Shown: piece after piece, positions 16,464-25,014 of the stretch
Numbering within the stretch: the first letter of the stretch is position 1
How the letters are laid out: every line of letters begins with the position of its first letter
Assembly: GCF_045865695.1 (NCBI RefSeq)
Contig: NZ_BAACAP010000253.1
Location: 133,162-197,161, forward strand
Reading direction: 5' to 3'
DNA length: 64,000 bases
From: Scytonema sp045865695
GTDB taxonomy: Bacteria > Cyanobacteriota > Cyanobacteriia > Cyanobacteriales > Nostocaceae
Program-made: the position numbers and the translations under genes
Notes under the pieces: model-generated
Told to the model about the DNA's origin: nothing
Databases searched by the model: none
The model's input: the letters and a program-made list of their open reading frames with translations, nothing else

Positions 16464-17681
16464 CTAGTAAGCAATCCACTCTAGAGGAACTGTACTTATC
16501 TGAGTTTCAGAAGTTGTTGTTCCATTAACAGTCCAGATGAAATTTTCTCCAGTGTTGTAATTGCGCCAGAACACATCAGTCTTACCATCACCGTTGTAAT
16601 CTCCAACTTTAGGCTGTCTAGCTACATCAGTTGTAGGCAAGAATGCGGTAGTAGAAACTGTTGTGCCATCCATTAACCAAGCAGTGTTCTCACCAGTCGT
16701 TTCATTGTGCCAGAGAATATCTGTCTTCCCATCACCGTTGAAATCACCTACATTAGATTTCCATGAAAGGTCGAGCTTTGGTACAGAACCAGAAGTAATG
16801 AAAATACTATTCATCAACCACACAGTATTCTCACCAGTTTGACTATTACGCCAGAGAAGATCGGTTTTGCTATCGCCGTTAAAATCCCCAAGAGTATAGC
16901 TATTCCATAATGGATCTAATGATGACAGACCATATTTTGAGGTATTAGTACCATCCATAAACCAAACAGCATTTTCCCCAGATACCGTATTGCGCCAAAA
17001 GATGTCATTTTTCCCATCGCCATTAAAGTCAACAATACTCGCAGTCCAAGATAAATCGGCTGCGTCAATAAAAGCAGATGTCAGGACTCTCGTGTCATCC
17101 ATCAACCAAGTCGCATTATCGCCTGTTTGAGTATTGCGCCAGAAAATGTCACTTTTCCCATCACCATTGAAGTCAGCAATACTCGCAGTCCATGCTGCAT
17201 CGATTCTATCCAAGTAGACTTCAGAAGCAATGTTTACCCCATCCATTATCCAAATGAGGTTCTCCCCCGTTGACTTGTTACGCCAAAACAAATCTGTTTT
17301 CCCATCACCATTGAAATCTGCATAGGAAAAGTCCCAAGAAAAATCTATCTGTCTGGGGATAGATGTATTTGCTACCCTTGTACCATCCATCTGCCAAATA
17401 GACACTTCATTGGTTTGGGTATTACGCCAAAACTTATCAGTTTTGCCATCACCGTTAAAATCAGGAACGATTGCTGGATTATTGAATTGCGGATTGGGAT
17501 TGGGACTTTTAGCTGCTGCTGTTACAGACATTGGCTCTAACATATCGTTTAGAAAATTTTGTGACGATCGCCCCCAATCGAAACTAGTATCCAAAGCATC
17601 TGTAGCTAAAGAATTATCGTAGGTTAGCAGAGACGAAAGTTCACTAGTACTTTTAGAATTGACGGTTTTAGATTCAAACAT
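16464..17681 (-). CDS. VCBS/FG-GAP repeat protein with seven calcium-binding repeats
   Basis: After a 65-residue Ser-rich N-terminus without a clear signal peptide, the 405-aa protein is seven repeats of about 48 residues. Each contains DFNGDGKTD-F/L-WRN followed by TGEN-W-MDG. The D-x-N-G-D-x-x-x-D core is an EF-hand-like calcium loop found in integrin-type beta-propellers, so the repeats probably form one seven-bladed propeller. Such proteins are usually exported and bind sugar or surface partners; no enzymatic site is visible. It is monocistronic and lies next to the MITE-like element. Confidence 0.85.
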   Translation of the reverse strand: MFESKTVNSKSTSELSSLLTYDNSLATDALDTSFDWGRSSQNFLNDMLEPMSVTAAAKSPNPNPQFNNPAIVPDFNGDGKTDKFWRNTQTNEVSIWQMDGTRVANTSIPRQIDFSWDFSYADFNGDGKTDLFWRNKSTGENLIWIMDGVNIASEVYLDRIDAAWTASIADFNGDGKSDIFWRNTQTGDNATWLMDDTRVLTSAFIDAADLSWTASIVDFNGDGKNDIFWRNTVSGENAVWFMDGTNTSKYGLSSLDPLWNSYTLGDFNGDSKTDLLWRNSQTGENTVWLMNSIFITSGSVPKLDLSWKSNVGDFNGDGKTDILWHNETTGENTAWLMDGTTVSTTAFLPTTDVARQPKVGDYNGDGKTDVFWRNYNTGENFIWTVNGTTTSETQISTVPLEWIAY

Positions 17682-17960
17682 AACGTTTGGTTACGACTAG
17701 TGTTCATAATTTTTTTAACTGCTTTTTTATAATGTTTCTGTTAAAAGGTAACATCTGCTAAATTCGGATGTGTATTTATGAGAGGGATTAGGGAGCAGGG
17801 AGTAGGGAGTATAGCATTACCATTTATTACAAAATCTGACTTAACCCAACCCTTTATCTTGGCTGTTTTCAGGACTTTTTCGGACTGCATTAAAAGAATA
17901 AATAGCTTAACTTTAGTTACAGAGAAGAGCAAACATTATTGATATACATACTCTAATACT

Positions 17961-18275
17961 ATGAATTTCAAGCTATTTACTTCTTCATGTTTAACTATTT
18001 GTCTTATCGTCGCTTCTGGAATACAAGCCGCCGAAGCAACAAAAGCAACAAATACATTTAATCAACAAAACCATACCCGCAATGTTGCTATTGATAGGAT
18101 TTCCGCTAGTCTCGAAACGGGCGATCGCCCAGAGACAGGATTCTCCAAAACCCCTTCAAAATCAGACGTAACAAAGATATACAAAGTTAGCAGTGGTAAT
18201 AAGTTGCAGCGTCAAAACCTACAGCCAATTGTAATAGTTTCACAGTGCAAAAGCCCATGTAAAACCGAAATTTGA
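17961..18275 (+). CDS. small secreted protein of unknown function
   Basis: This 104-aa protein has a clear signal peptide (MNFKLFTSSCLTICLIVASGIQAAEA, likely cut after the Ala-rich end). The mature part is polar with no family I recognise, and ends in QPIVIVSQCKSPCKTEI with two closely spaced Cys (CKSPC). The ATG is the first in the frame. It is not clearly linked to its neighbours; a short minus-strand gene follows. Confidence 0.5.
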   Translation: MNFKLFTSSCLTICLIVASGIQAAEATKATNTFNQQNHTRNVAIDRISASLETGDRPETGFSKTPSKSDVTKIYKVSSGNKLQRQNLQPIVIVSQCKSPCKTEI

Positions 18276-18339
18276 GAAAGACCGAATTGCTTCTACCACA
18301 GCTACAGTATGTATTTGCTTGCTGAAAAATCCCGCTTCA

Positions 18340-18501
18340 TTAACTTGAGTGTTTCCAGTCGCTAAGTTGTTCGCACTCTTGCTGTTTTATGGGACGAGGA
18401 CGTATTGGTCTCAGAGGAGTACCAATATCCAAGGAAGAAAAAGATTTTTGTCTCTTCTTAGAAGATTGTTGTCGATCGGGGCGAGTTTGTGTAGTTGTCA
18501 T
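18340..18501 (-). CDS. 53-aa basic hypothetical protein
   Basis: The frame encodes MTTTQTRPDRQQSSKKRQ, a basic, disordered stretch, followed by DIGTPLRPIRPRPIKQQECEQL and DWKHSS. A good binding site (AGAGG, 8 bases before the ATG) supports translation. No family is recognised. The Arg/Lys/Pro-rich sequence suggests nucleic-acid or ribosome contact, but that is only a guess from composition. Confidence 0.45.
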   Translation of the reverse strand: MTTTQTRPDRQQSSKKRQKSFSSLDIGTPLRPIRPRPIKQQECEQLSDWKHSS

Positions 18502-18749
18502 AATATTTACCTCTATGTTGCCAATCGGGGTTAGTGAATCTCATCGCATCAATTAAACTTACCATTAATGCCCGAACGTTAATCATTATTCCCAATTTCC
18601 CATCAATTCTCGCTCTGTCTGAGGTAATTTCCGGGAAAAACCAGAGAAATAGATATGGAGATACACCGAACTACATTTGATTGAGTAACATAACTGCACT
18701 AGTTAGAGGACACACAGAGGCAATATCGCATCACAACTTGTTCCCTCAT

Positions 18750-18956
18750 TTATTGTGCTTGCTGCTCGCAAATCATTAAGTCACGGGACTCCTGCCGAAT
18801 TTGCCCTAGACTAGCAGCTTCTTGCAAAGACATAAAAGCATCAAAGTCTTCTACGTCATATTTTGTTTGCAAAAGTTTTCTCAACTGTTCTTCCGCCGTT
18901 ACGGTAAGATAACCAGTTGTTATGACTTGTTGAACAACCTCACGGATTAACATCAT
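18750..18956 (-). CDS. conserved small cyanobacterial protein (68 aa)
   Basis: The sequence MMLIREVVQQVITTGYLTV then AEEQLRKLLQTKYDVEDFDAF followed by SLQEAASLGQIRQESRD matches a family of 60-70 aa proteins that I know as common and uncharacterised in cyanobacteria. It is predicted all-helical and soluble with no catalytic motif. It stands alone between an intergenic stretch and remnants of a glycosidase gene. Function unknown. Confidence 0.7.
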   Translation of the reverse strand: MMLIREVVQQVITTGYLTVTAEEQLRKLLQTKYDVEDFDAFMSLQEAASLGQIRQESRDLMICEQQAQ

Positions 18957-19092
18957 ATTCCCAACCTATGTAGTGAGATAACTACAACTACCCATATAGT
19001 TATTTTCGCTTTTTTAAACAAATCTTTACAATCTGTCTTTCGATAGCTTTATTTCCTTACTGAAACTTTACAAAAAGTTCCAAGGTAGAGCA

Positions 19093-19215
19093 ATGACGTA
19101 TTTTTACCAATTTCCGAAAGATTTTTGTTGGGGTGACGTTACCGCTGCCTATCCAATTGAAGGTGCGGGTGAAGAAGGGGGGTGTCATGGGAAACAACCG
19201 TTAGTTATTGACTGA
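19093..19215 (+). pseudogene. N-terminal stump of a GH1 beta-glucosidase
   Basis: The 40-codon frame reads MTYFYQFPKDFCWGDVTAAY then PIEGAGEEGG. GH1 enzymes begin F-P-x-D-F-x-W-G-x-A-T-A-x-Y-Q-I-E-G-A, so the family is recognisable, but the frame then enters the 3' end of the adjacent peptidoglycan-binding gene. All catalytic residues are lost. It is a leftover from a deletion. Confidence 0.55.
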
Positions 19216-19611
19216 GGGATTGCGACTAACGTTAATCATCGCATTCCATGTACTATATCCAACAATTCCATCATTATTCAAGCGATCGTACTTTTGCTGA
19301 AAAGCTTTGACTGCAGTAGCAGTAGCAACACCGTAAACACCATCAAGAGTACCAGTGTAGTAGCCTTGCTGTTTCAAAAAAGCTTGAACGTCTCTAACTG
19401 GTGCTCCTTCACTCCCTAGTTGTAATTTTGGTGCTGCTTCTGGAGAATATTGGCTGATATCGCTAATGTATGCTAACTGTGTTGGGGATAAGTACTCGTT
19501 ACGAGTAGTTTGGGCAGCTGTAGGGTTACTAGTAAGGGGCAAAGCCGCAAATGCGATCGCTGAAAAAATACTTAGAGATAACACACGCGAGCGAATAGAT
19601 TTTGTCTTCAT
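19201..19611 (-). CDS. secreted peptidoglycan-binding domain (PG_binding_1) protein
   Basis: The protein (136 aa from the chosen ATG) has a signal peptide (MKTKSIRSRVLSLSIFSAIA..., cut near TAAQ) and one C-terminal PG_binding_1 domain: LQLGSEGAPVRDVQAFLK, QQGYYTGTLDGVYG, TAVKAFQQKYDRLNNDGIVG. Such domains bind cell-wall glycan in the periplasm; no catalytic domain is attached. The longer frame would add eight residues, but AAAGGAGG lies inside that extension directly before the chosen ATG, which decides the start. A polar spacer of about 30 residues separates the two parts. Confidence 0.85.
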   Translation of the reverse strand: MKTKSIRSRVLSLSIFSAIAFAALPLTSNPTAAQTTRNEYLSPTQLAYISDISQYSPEAAPKLQLGSEGAPVRDVQAFLKQQGYYTGTLDGVYGVATATAVKAFQQKYDRLNNDGIVGYSTWNAMINVSRNPSVNN

Positions 19612-20068
19612 AAATTCCTCCTTTTGAAAACACAAACAAAATAGTTGTTAATTTCTAAATGAGTGACTCTGAAGTCACCATTTTTTGATGATTTATGTCA
19701 ATTCAACGACTATTTGTTTGAATTTATAATAGGTAAATATTTTTGGAAATTTTATAAATTAAGAACCAAAACCATAAAATACTACTTGAAGTTTTTGAGC
19801 AAATCCATTGACCTAACTGTATGTTAATGAAATCCTTCTATTTTCACATGAGTCATAGGTTATAATAAATAGTAACTAACTTTACGACTAGCGAAATAAT
19901 TTTTTATCGCTCTAAGATAATTTTTAATCTTTAGACGAAAAACGAGTAACCAGATTCTAAACTGTGTCGGCGGGTTTTGCTTATTAAGAGCGAATAGAAT
20001 TCGCTCTTAATAAGCAAGCGCCAATAAAAAATAATTTTGTAAATAATTACCATCTAAGAATGTTAGGT
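19612..20068. other. intergenic region with one perfect long palindrome
   Basis: It holds the upstream region of the peptidoglycan-binding gene and the palindrome at 19979-20015. No gene is seen. Confidence 0.4.
19979..20015. repeat. perfect palindrome with 17-bp arms and 3-nt loop
   Basis: GCTTATTAAGAGCGAAT, loop AGA, then ATTCGCTCTTAATAAGC. The arms match perfectly. The GAATAGAATTCGC centre resembles the end of the element at 710-829, so it may be its minimal derivative. Confidence 0.85.
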
Positions 20069-20497
20069 TTAATATCTACTACTCGGTAGAAAACTGATAT
20101 CTATCAATTCACCAACTACCAAGCCACATCCAGCGATCGCGCTCAAAAGTAAAAACGTATCTCTTTTACTAAATCCAGAAAACCGCAGTTCCATCTCTGC
20201 AAGGAGTGTAGTTGTCAAAGGCAAAACAAGAAAAGTTACGAAAATCGACCAAGTTGCAACTAGTGCAATAGAAGCGCTTAAAAATAAGACAACTGTTAAA
20301 GCTCTAGAACCAAATCGAACCAATCGTTCTAACCAAGCAATCGTTCTCCAAGCTATGGCTAACACTATAGCCGCAACAAAAGCACCTACCAACCAAACAA
20401 CATCATGAGCAGACAAGTACCATCCCAACCAAGTGTAGGAGAGCCACAGGCAAACTAAAGGTAGCCAGGGAATTTTGTGGAAAAACTCATTACTCAT
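20069..20497 (-). CDS. integral membrane protein, unknown function
   Basis: From the chosen ATG the protein has 142 aa (MSNEFFHKIPWLPLVCLWLS...) and about four hydrophobic spans: residues 10-27, 33-50, 63-95 (probably two) and 112-135. The pattern YTWLGWYLSAHDVVWLVGA looks like a conserved cyanobacterial membrane family without known role. The frame extends 35 codons upstream, but that part (KTKQKIILKMSQILLYRAV) looks non-coding. It is divergent from the DUF1400 hydrolase gene. Confidence 0.6.
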   Translation of the reverse strand: MSNEFFHKIPWLPLVCLWLSYTWLGWYLSAHDVVWLVGAFVAAIVLAIAWRTIAWLERLVRFGSRALTVVLFLSASIALVATWSIFVTFLVLPLTTTLLAEMELRFSGFSKRDTFLLLSAIAGCGLVVGELIDISFLPSSRY

Positions 20498-20673
20498 CTG
20501 TTTACCATCAATGATAACTGCTCTATAGAGGAGGATCTGACTCATTTTTAGTATAATCTTTTGCTTGGTTTTAGCTAAAATTGCTAACGATGTTCTCACC
20601 AATCGTTATGAGTTCCCCACCAATTCTGTCTGTTCTCACCAACCGTGTCTGCTTCCGCCCGAATCATGTTCGT

Positions 20674-22308
20674 ATGAAAGCCAAGCAGCTCGTTTGGTTA
20701 AAAATGGGGTTGGGATTTCTCAGTCTTGGGCTACTAGCCCCCCTTCCCTCCTTGGGTGCAGAACGGTTGACGCTCTCTTTTGGTCTTTTGGGACGCTCTA
20801 TCCCGATTGGTTCTTTGGAAGAATATGCTCAAACTGGTAAAGTTGATGACGAACTAGCTGCATATACTCAGTATGCTGATAAAAATCAACTCACTCAGTT
20901 ACGCGAGGTTTTGCTGACACCCATTCCTCTGACAGCTGTACAGGTATCCCAATTTCTCTACACGCCAATTGGTGAAACATTACTGAAAAATCTTGGAGAA
21001 GTGGTACAGCAGGATTCTGGCATTAGTGGATTTTATGCAATTCGGGCATCCTTAATTCTTGCTGCTGCCGATCCGAAAGGATTAACATTATTAAATGTAC
21101 TAAAAAGATTTCCCTCTAAAACTATTTCAATTAATTTACCTCGTAGTTTAGAAATAGCAGCAGTATTTGAGAGGTTAGTTAATCAAACTCAAAGAGCGAT
21201 CGCACTTATCAACCAACAATCATCGCAAGCAGTTACTCAGAATTTTGTAGCCGGAGAAGTCTCAGTCAGAGAATTGTTAAAACCGGGCAACTTTAAATGG
21301 CAAAAACGTAGTATTACACTTAACGATGTATCCCGTACCCGGACTTTCCCGGCTGATATCTACTTACCACTGACTTCAACTTCTCGTCCAGTTATTGTGA
21401 TTTCCCACGGGCTTGGTTCCGATCGAACTAGTTTTGCTTACCTAGCTGAGTACCTTGCTTCCTATGGATTTGTAGTTGCGGTTCCAGAACATCCTGGTAG
21501 TAATGCCGAACAGTTACAAGCCTTATTCTCAGGTAGGGCAAATGAAGTTGCTAGCCCTAGAGAGTTTATAGATCGCCCTTTAGATATAAAGTACTTACTG
21601 GATCGACTCAACACCTTATCTCAATCTGATGAAAATTTTAAAGGACGCTTGAATTTAGAGCAAGTAGGTGTCGTGGGGCAGTCTTTTGGAGGTTACACGG
21701 CACTCGTGCTAGCAGGTGCGCCTCTCAATTTTGACCAACTTAAGAAAAATTGCCCAGCTTCACCTAATGCAGTCAATGTCTCTTTGCTACTTCAGTGCTT
21801 GGCTCTTAATTTACCATCTGTTACCTACAACTTATCAGATTCGCGGGTAAAAGCAGCGATCGCAATTAACCAAATTGACAGTACTGTTTTAGGTCAAGCC
21901 AGCCTTAGCAAGATTAACATTCCAGTGATGATAGTCTCTGGCGGTTCTGATACTGTTGCTCCTGCGCTTCCAGAGCAAATTCAACCCTTCACGTGGTTAA
22001 CAACTCCAAATAAGTATTTAGTTCTTATGAATAATGCCACGCACTTTTCAACAATCGGGGAGTCACCAAATTCTGCTATTCCAGTTCCAGAGCAAGTAGT
22101 AGGTCCAAACCCTGCTGTAGCCCGTCGCTATGTCACGGCTTTGAGTCTTCCCTTTTTCCAAACCTATGTTGCTAATCAATTAAATTACCGTCGTTTTCTT
22201 AGCGCAACTTATGCTAATTCTATCAGTCAGCAACCATTACCACTCAGCTTAGTCGAGTCCTTAGATTTGAACTTATCTCAATCGATGTCCCTCAGAGGAT
22301 ATTTGTAA
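20674..22308 (+). CDS. secreted DUF1400-alpha/beta hydrolase
   Basis: An N-terminal signal peptide (MKAKQLVWLKMGLGFLSLGLLAPLPSLGA) is followed by the cyanobacterial DUF1400 domain (SIPIGSLEEYAQTGKVDDEL through ALINQQS). A hydrolase domain comes next with SHGLGSDRTSFAYLAEYLAS, the nucleophile elbow VVGQSFGGYTAL, and a probable catalytic His in NNATHFSTIG. Substrate is unknown; relatives are annotated as dienelactone-hydrolase-like. The frame opens 31 codons earlier, but the chosen ATG places the signal peptide at the N-terminus. It ends at a strong bidirectional hairpin. Confidence 0.82.
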   Translation: MKAKQLVWLKMGLGFLSLGLLAPLPSLGAERLTLSFGLLGRSIPIGSLEEYAQTGKVDDELAAYTQYADKNQLTQLREVLLTPIPLTAVQVSQFLYTPIGETLLKNLGEVVQQDSGISGFYAIRASLILAAADPKGLTLLNVLKRFPSKTISINLPRSLEIAAVFERLVNQTQRAIALINQQSSQAVTQNFVAGEVSVRELLKPGNFKWQKRSITLNDVSRTRTFPADIYLPLTSTSRPVIVISHGLGSDRTSFAYLAEYLASYGFVVAVPEHPGSNAEQLQALFSGRANEVASPREFIDRPLDIKYLLDRLNTLSQSDENFKGRLNLEQVGVVGQSFGGYTALVLAGAPLNFDQLKKNCPASPNAVNVSLLLQCLALNLPSVTYNLSDSRVKAAIAINQIDSTVLGQASLSKINIPVMIVSGGSDTVAPALPEQIQPFTWLTTPNKYLVLMNNATHFSTIGESPNSAIPVPEQVVGPNPAVARRYVTALSLPFFQTYVANQLNYRRFLSATYANSISQQPLPLSLVESLDLNLSQSMSLRGYL

Positions 22309-22318
22309 CACAAATTAG

Positions 22319-22356
22319 ATTTCCCCCCTTAATCCCTCCTTTCTAAGGGGGGAAAT
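22319..22356. terminator. bidirectional hairpin terminator
   Basis: Perfect 13-bp arms (ATTTCCCCCCTTA / TAAGGGGGGAAAT) with a 12-nt loop lie between two converging genes, ideally placed to stop both transcripts. There is no long T-run, so it may act as a hairpin block. Confidence 0.65.
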
Positions 22357-22366
22357 GTCATAAAAC

Positions 22367-24067
22367 TCAAACTCGTGAAGCAACAAGTGTGATATCAGCA
22401 TACTTCCAAGCTTTCTCAAATCGCTTTTGCACCAAGCGAGCTTCTTTTGTCTTACCCTGTGCATCTAAGCTTTTTGTCAGACCAAAAAGCGACCAACCAT
22501 TTTCAGGATAGCGTTCTAAATCTTCCCGATATACAGTTTCAGCTTCTTGTATGCGATTAGCCTCAAGTAAAACTGCTCCCAAAGATTGCCGAACAGGAGA
22601 AGACCAAGTGGCTGGCTCATCGTATCTGAGATTATCTTCTAATGAAACAGCAGTCCTCAAACGAGCGATCGCTTGTGTATAATCCTTTTGTTTTGCAGCA
22701 AGTTCGCCCGCCAAAACCTCAGATGCAATTTTCATCAAATTGACAGTGGAATTAATATCCCAAACTGTGACTTTCTCTAAGGCAGGGTCAGCAGCAATAG
22801 CTCTGACTTTTTCCAATTCCTCGGCGGCTTGCTGTAGTTGACCTTTTGCAGTAAATGCCATTCCCCTTGCATAATGCCAAATCCCATTGGGATATGTCAA
22901 GTCTGCATCTGGTGCTGGTTCTTTAAGAATTTCATCCCACTTACCAAACTTTGTTAAAGTATACAGTGGTAATACATAATAATGCTGTAAAGTACCAAAT
23001 CCAGGTTGCCGCATCACTTGTCGATCTGCAATTGCCGATGTCACGCGAGCTGTTTGAATAGCTAATTGACCTTCTCCTCCCATCATAGCTCCTGCTAACA
23101 GGAAGTGGTAATTATGGGGTACGTAACCCAATTCGTAAAGCGCTTTAGTATGACATGGAGTTAAGGACATAGATTGCTTGTCAGCAGCAATGGCTTTTTG
23201 GTTCGCTACAACAGCATCATGGTAGCGACCGACTCGAATATAAATATGACCGGGCATATGTACTAAATGTCCAGCACCTGGAACTAAATTGCGGAGACCA
23301 TCTGCACTCTTGACCCCTTGTTCTGGATGGGGAGATGCTTCAACAGCATGAATATGTAAGTGGAGAGCACCAGGATGATTGGGATTGCGTTTTAGGACAT
23401 AATCCAAAGTGGCAAGAAGTTCATTTGTCCCTGGATTTGGCTTTCCATCTCTCGTCCAATAATTCCAAGGCATTGTGTCCATTAAAGCTTCAGCAAACAG
23501 AGTTACCGCATCCAAATCATCTCGATAGCGTTTTTGTACCTCTCTCATTGCATTAGCATACGCAATATCTAGAGGCTTGCGATCTTCAACAGGTTGTGAA
23601 GAATAACGCTTTGTTAAAGCGTTAATATAAGCCCGTTCTTTCTCACTAGCATTTTTGCTTAAATCAACTGCTTTTTGCAATGCTTGAGATGCTGATGGGA
23701 TAACTTTTGCATCCATCGGTGCGTTAATATTTGGTCCTTGTACGAGTGCAAGTCCCCAATAACACATCGCACAATTAGGATCTAATCTTGTAGCTTCTTG
23801 AAAAGAGCGTACTGACATAGCATGATTGAATCCATAAGCTAAGACAAGCCCCTGGTCAAAGTAACGTTGAGCAAGTTTTGAGCTAGTTGATATGGGATGA
23901 TGGTAGTTGCCAATATTCTTCAAAAGAGGTACTGAGAGATGAGTTCCTTGAGTAGAAATGCTACTAGGCTCGTTTGCCAAAACTTGACCGAACAGCTTAG
24001 TAGGATATGTTAACAATCCAATTGTGATGAGCAGAGACAAAGTAAATAAAATAAATTTTTTGTTCAT
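22367..24067 (-). CDS. secreted TPR protein with His/Cys-rich core
   Basis: This 566-aa protein has a signal peptide (MNKKFILFTLSLLITIGLL...) and TPR helices at both ends (FDQGLVLAYGFNHAMSVRSFQEATRLDPN near residue 70; EAETVYREDLERYPENGWSLFGLTKSL near 510). The middle carries conserved motifs unlike ordinary TPRs: NCAMCYWGLA, GALHLHIHAVEASPHPEQG and GHLVHMPGHIYIRVGRY. The clustered His and the CxxC pair suggest metal or haem binding in the periplasm, but that is inference. The start is an ATG with GAGG a few bases upstream. No enzymatic assignment is possible. Confidence 0.75.
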   Translation of the reverse strand: MNKKFILFTLSLLITIGLLTYPTKLFGQVLANEPSSISTQGTHLSVPLLKNIGNYHHPISTSSKLAQRYFDQGLVLAYGFNHAMSVRSFQEATRLDPNCAMCYWGLALVQGPNINAPMDAKVIPSASQALQKAVDLSKNASEKERAYINALTKRYSSQPVEDRKPLDIAYANAMREVQKRYRDDLDAVTLFAEALMDTMPWNYWTRDGKPNPGTNELLATLDYVLKRNPNHPGALHLHIHAVEASPHPEQGVKSADGLRNLVPGAGHLVHMPGHIYIRVGRYHDAVVANQKAIAADKQSMSLTPCHTKALYELGYVPHNYHFLLAGAMMGGEGQLAIQTARVTSAIADRQVMRQPGFGTLQHYYVLPLYTLTKFGKWDEILKEPAPDADLTYPNGIWHYARGMAFTAKGQLQQAAEELEKVRAIAADPALEKVTVWDINSTVNLMKIASEVLAGELAAKQKDYTQAIARLRTAVSLEDNLRYDEPATWSSPVRQSLGAVLLEANRIQEAETVYREDLERYPENGWSLFGLTKSLDAQGKTKEARLVQKRFEKAWKYADITLVASRV

Positions 24068-24076
24068 CAAAACCTC

Positions 24077-24376
24077 TTAAAATTGTTCCCTTCGGCTATG
24101 AAGATTTTCTATCCAAACAAAGATTTCCTCCTCAGAGATTTTATGGATAGACTGATGGGTTATGGGATCGTAAGCACTCCACGAAATGTTGCCATGGCGA
24201 TCGCTCGTAGACCAAACGCGCAATTCCTGTGGTTGCATCAAAGATACCACTAAGGATTCCCAAATAGATAATATCCTCTCTTTCAAAGTTTGTTGGCGAG
24301 TTGGTTCCTCTGGTTCTTGAGAAGAAATCAACTCTAGTTGTTTATATTTTGACCAAGATATAGGAGATTTATTCAT
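24077..24376 (-). CDS. conserved hypothetical cyanobacterial protein (99 aa)
   Basis: It begins MNKSPISWSKYKQLELISSQ and ends HKISEEEIFVWIENLHSRR. The middle (LRVWSTSDRHGNISWSAYDP) looks like a short beta-hairpin domain. I know similar 90-100 aa proteins in cyanobacteria, all without function. The longer frame adds 16 residues made from GGGCAATGGGCA-type repeats and was rejected. It lies 9 bp upstream of the TPR gene on the same strand, so the two are probably co-transcribed. Confidence 0.6.
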   Translation of the reverse strand: MNKSPISWSKYKQLELISSQEPEEPTRQQTLKERILSIWESLVVSLMQPQELRVWSTSDRHGNISWSAYDPITHQSIHKISEEEIFVWIENLHSRREQF

Positions 24377-24527
24377 TTGTCTTAAGAGTAGGAAGTAGGG
24401 AATAGGGCAATGGGCAATGGGCATTGTAACGAATTATCCAATTCCCATTACACATTACCCGCATTGACAATTATTTAGCTCAAAAATATAAAGAGCCACG
24501 AAATTGAAGACTGCTAACCGATTGTTT

Positions 24528-24707
24528 CTAGAGAGTTTCCCAATGACAAACCATTTTGCCATTCTCTCTATACCATCGAGCAACCAAAGTAGGTTTCTTA
24601 CGCTTGGTACTAGCAGTAAAACCTGCATTTTGAGCAAAAACTTCTTCAATGTTTTCATGAATTTGAGAAGTAGCTTTGTAATATAAACCTTGGTTATCAA
24701 CTTTCAT
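24528..24707 (-). CDS. conserved 59-aa cyanobacterial protein
   Basis: The frame encodes MKVDNQGLYYKATSQIHENI, then EEVFAQNAGFTASTKRKKPT and LVARWYRENGKMVCHWETL. The end motif R-K-K-P-T-L-V-A-R-W-Y-x-x-x-G-K-x-V-C-x-W recalls a family of tiny cyanobacterial proteins of unknown role. A clear AAGGAG site lies 9-10 bases before the ATG. It precedes the two-gene hypothetical/TPR unit on the same strand, 150 bp away. An alternative overlapping minus-strand frame (24455-24700) lacks a site and is rejected. Confidence 0.65.
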   Translation of the reverse strand: MKVDNQGLYYKATSQIHENIEEVFAQNAGFTASTKRKKPTLVARWYRENGKMVCHWETL

Positions 24708-25014
24708 GATGCGCGTCTCCTTGTCAGATAAATTTAATTTTGATGAATTCCAAATTTAGTTATTAACTTTTATTTGCTTTGTTTGGAATTTTCTTTTCCG
24801 ATTTGACTCTATATCTGGATTCATCCACCAATAGAACCTTTTCGCAAAGGTTAAGGTAAGATTGACAAGGCTATGACCTTATGTGACATTTTCCGACAAT
24901 TTTTACATTCTTTAATACTTCAAACAATTAAAATGAAGTCTGTTTGATTCAAGAGTACGCTAATAGCGGTAAAATGAGTACCCAACCCGCATCTATCATA
25001 AATTATTGACGCCC

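Noticed and set aside
17741..17932. Minus-strand frame of 63 codons
   Set aside because: Includes a GGGAGTAGGGAG repeat, has no family and no binding site.
19636..19700. Hairpin GTGACTCTGAAGTCAC followed by T-run as terminator
   Set aside because: It lies in the leader of a minus-strand gene with no plus-strand transcript needing a stop; the stem is only 6 bp.
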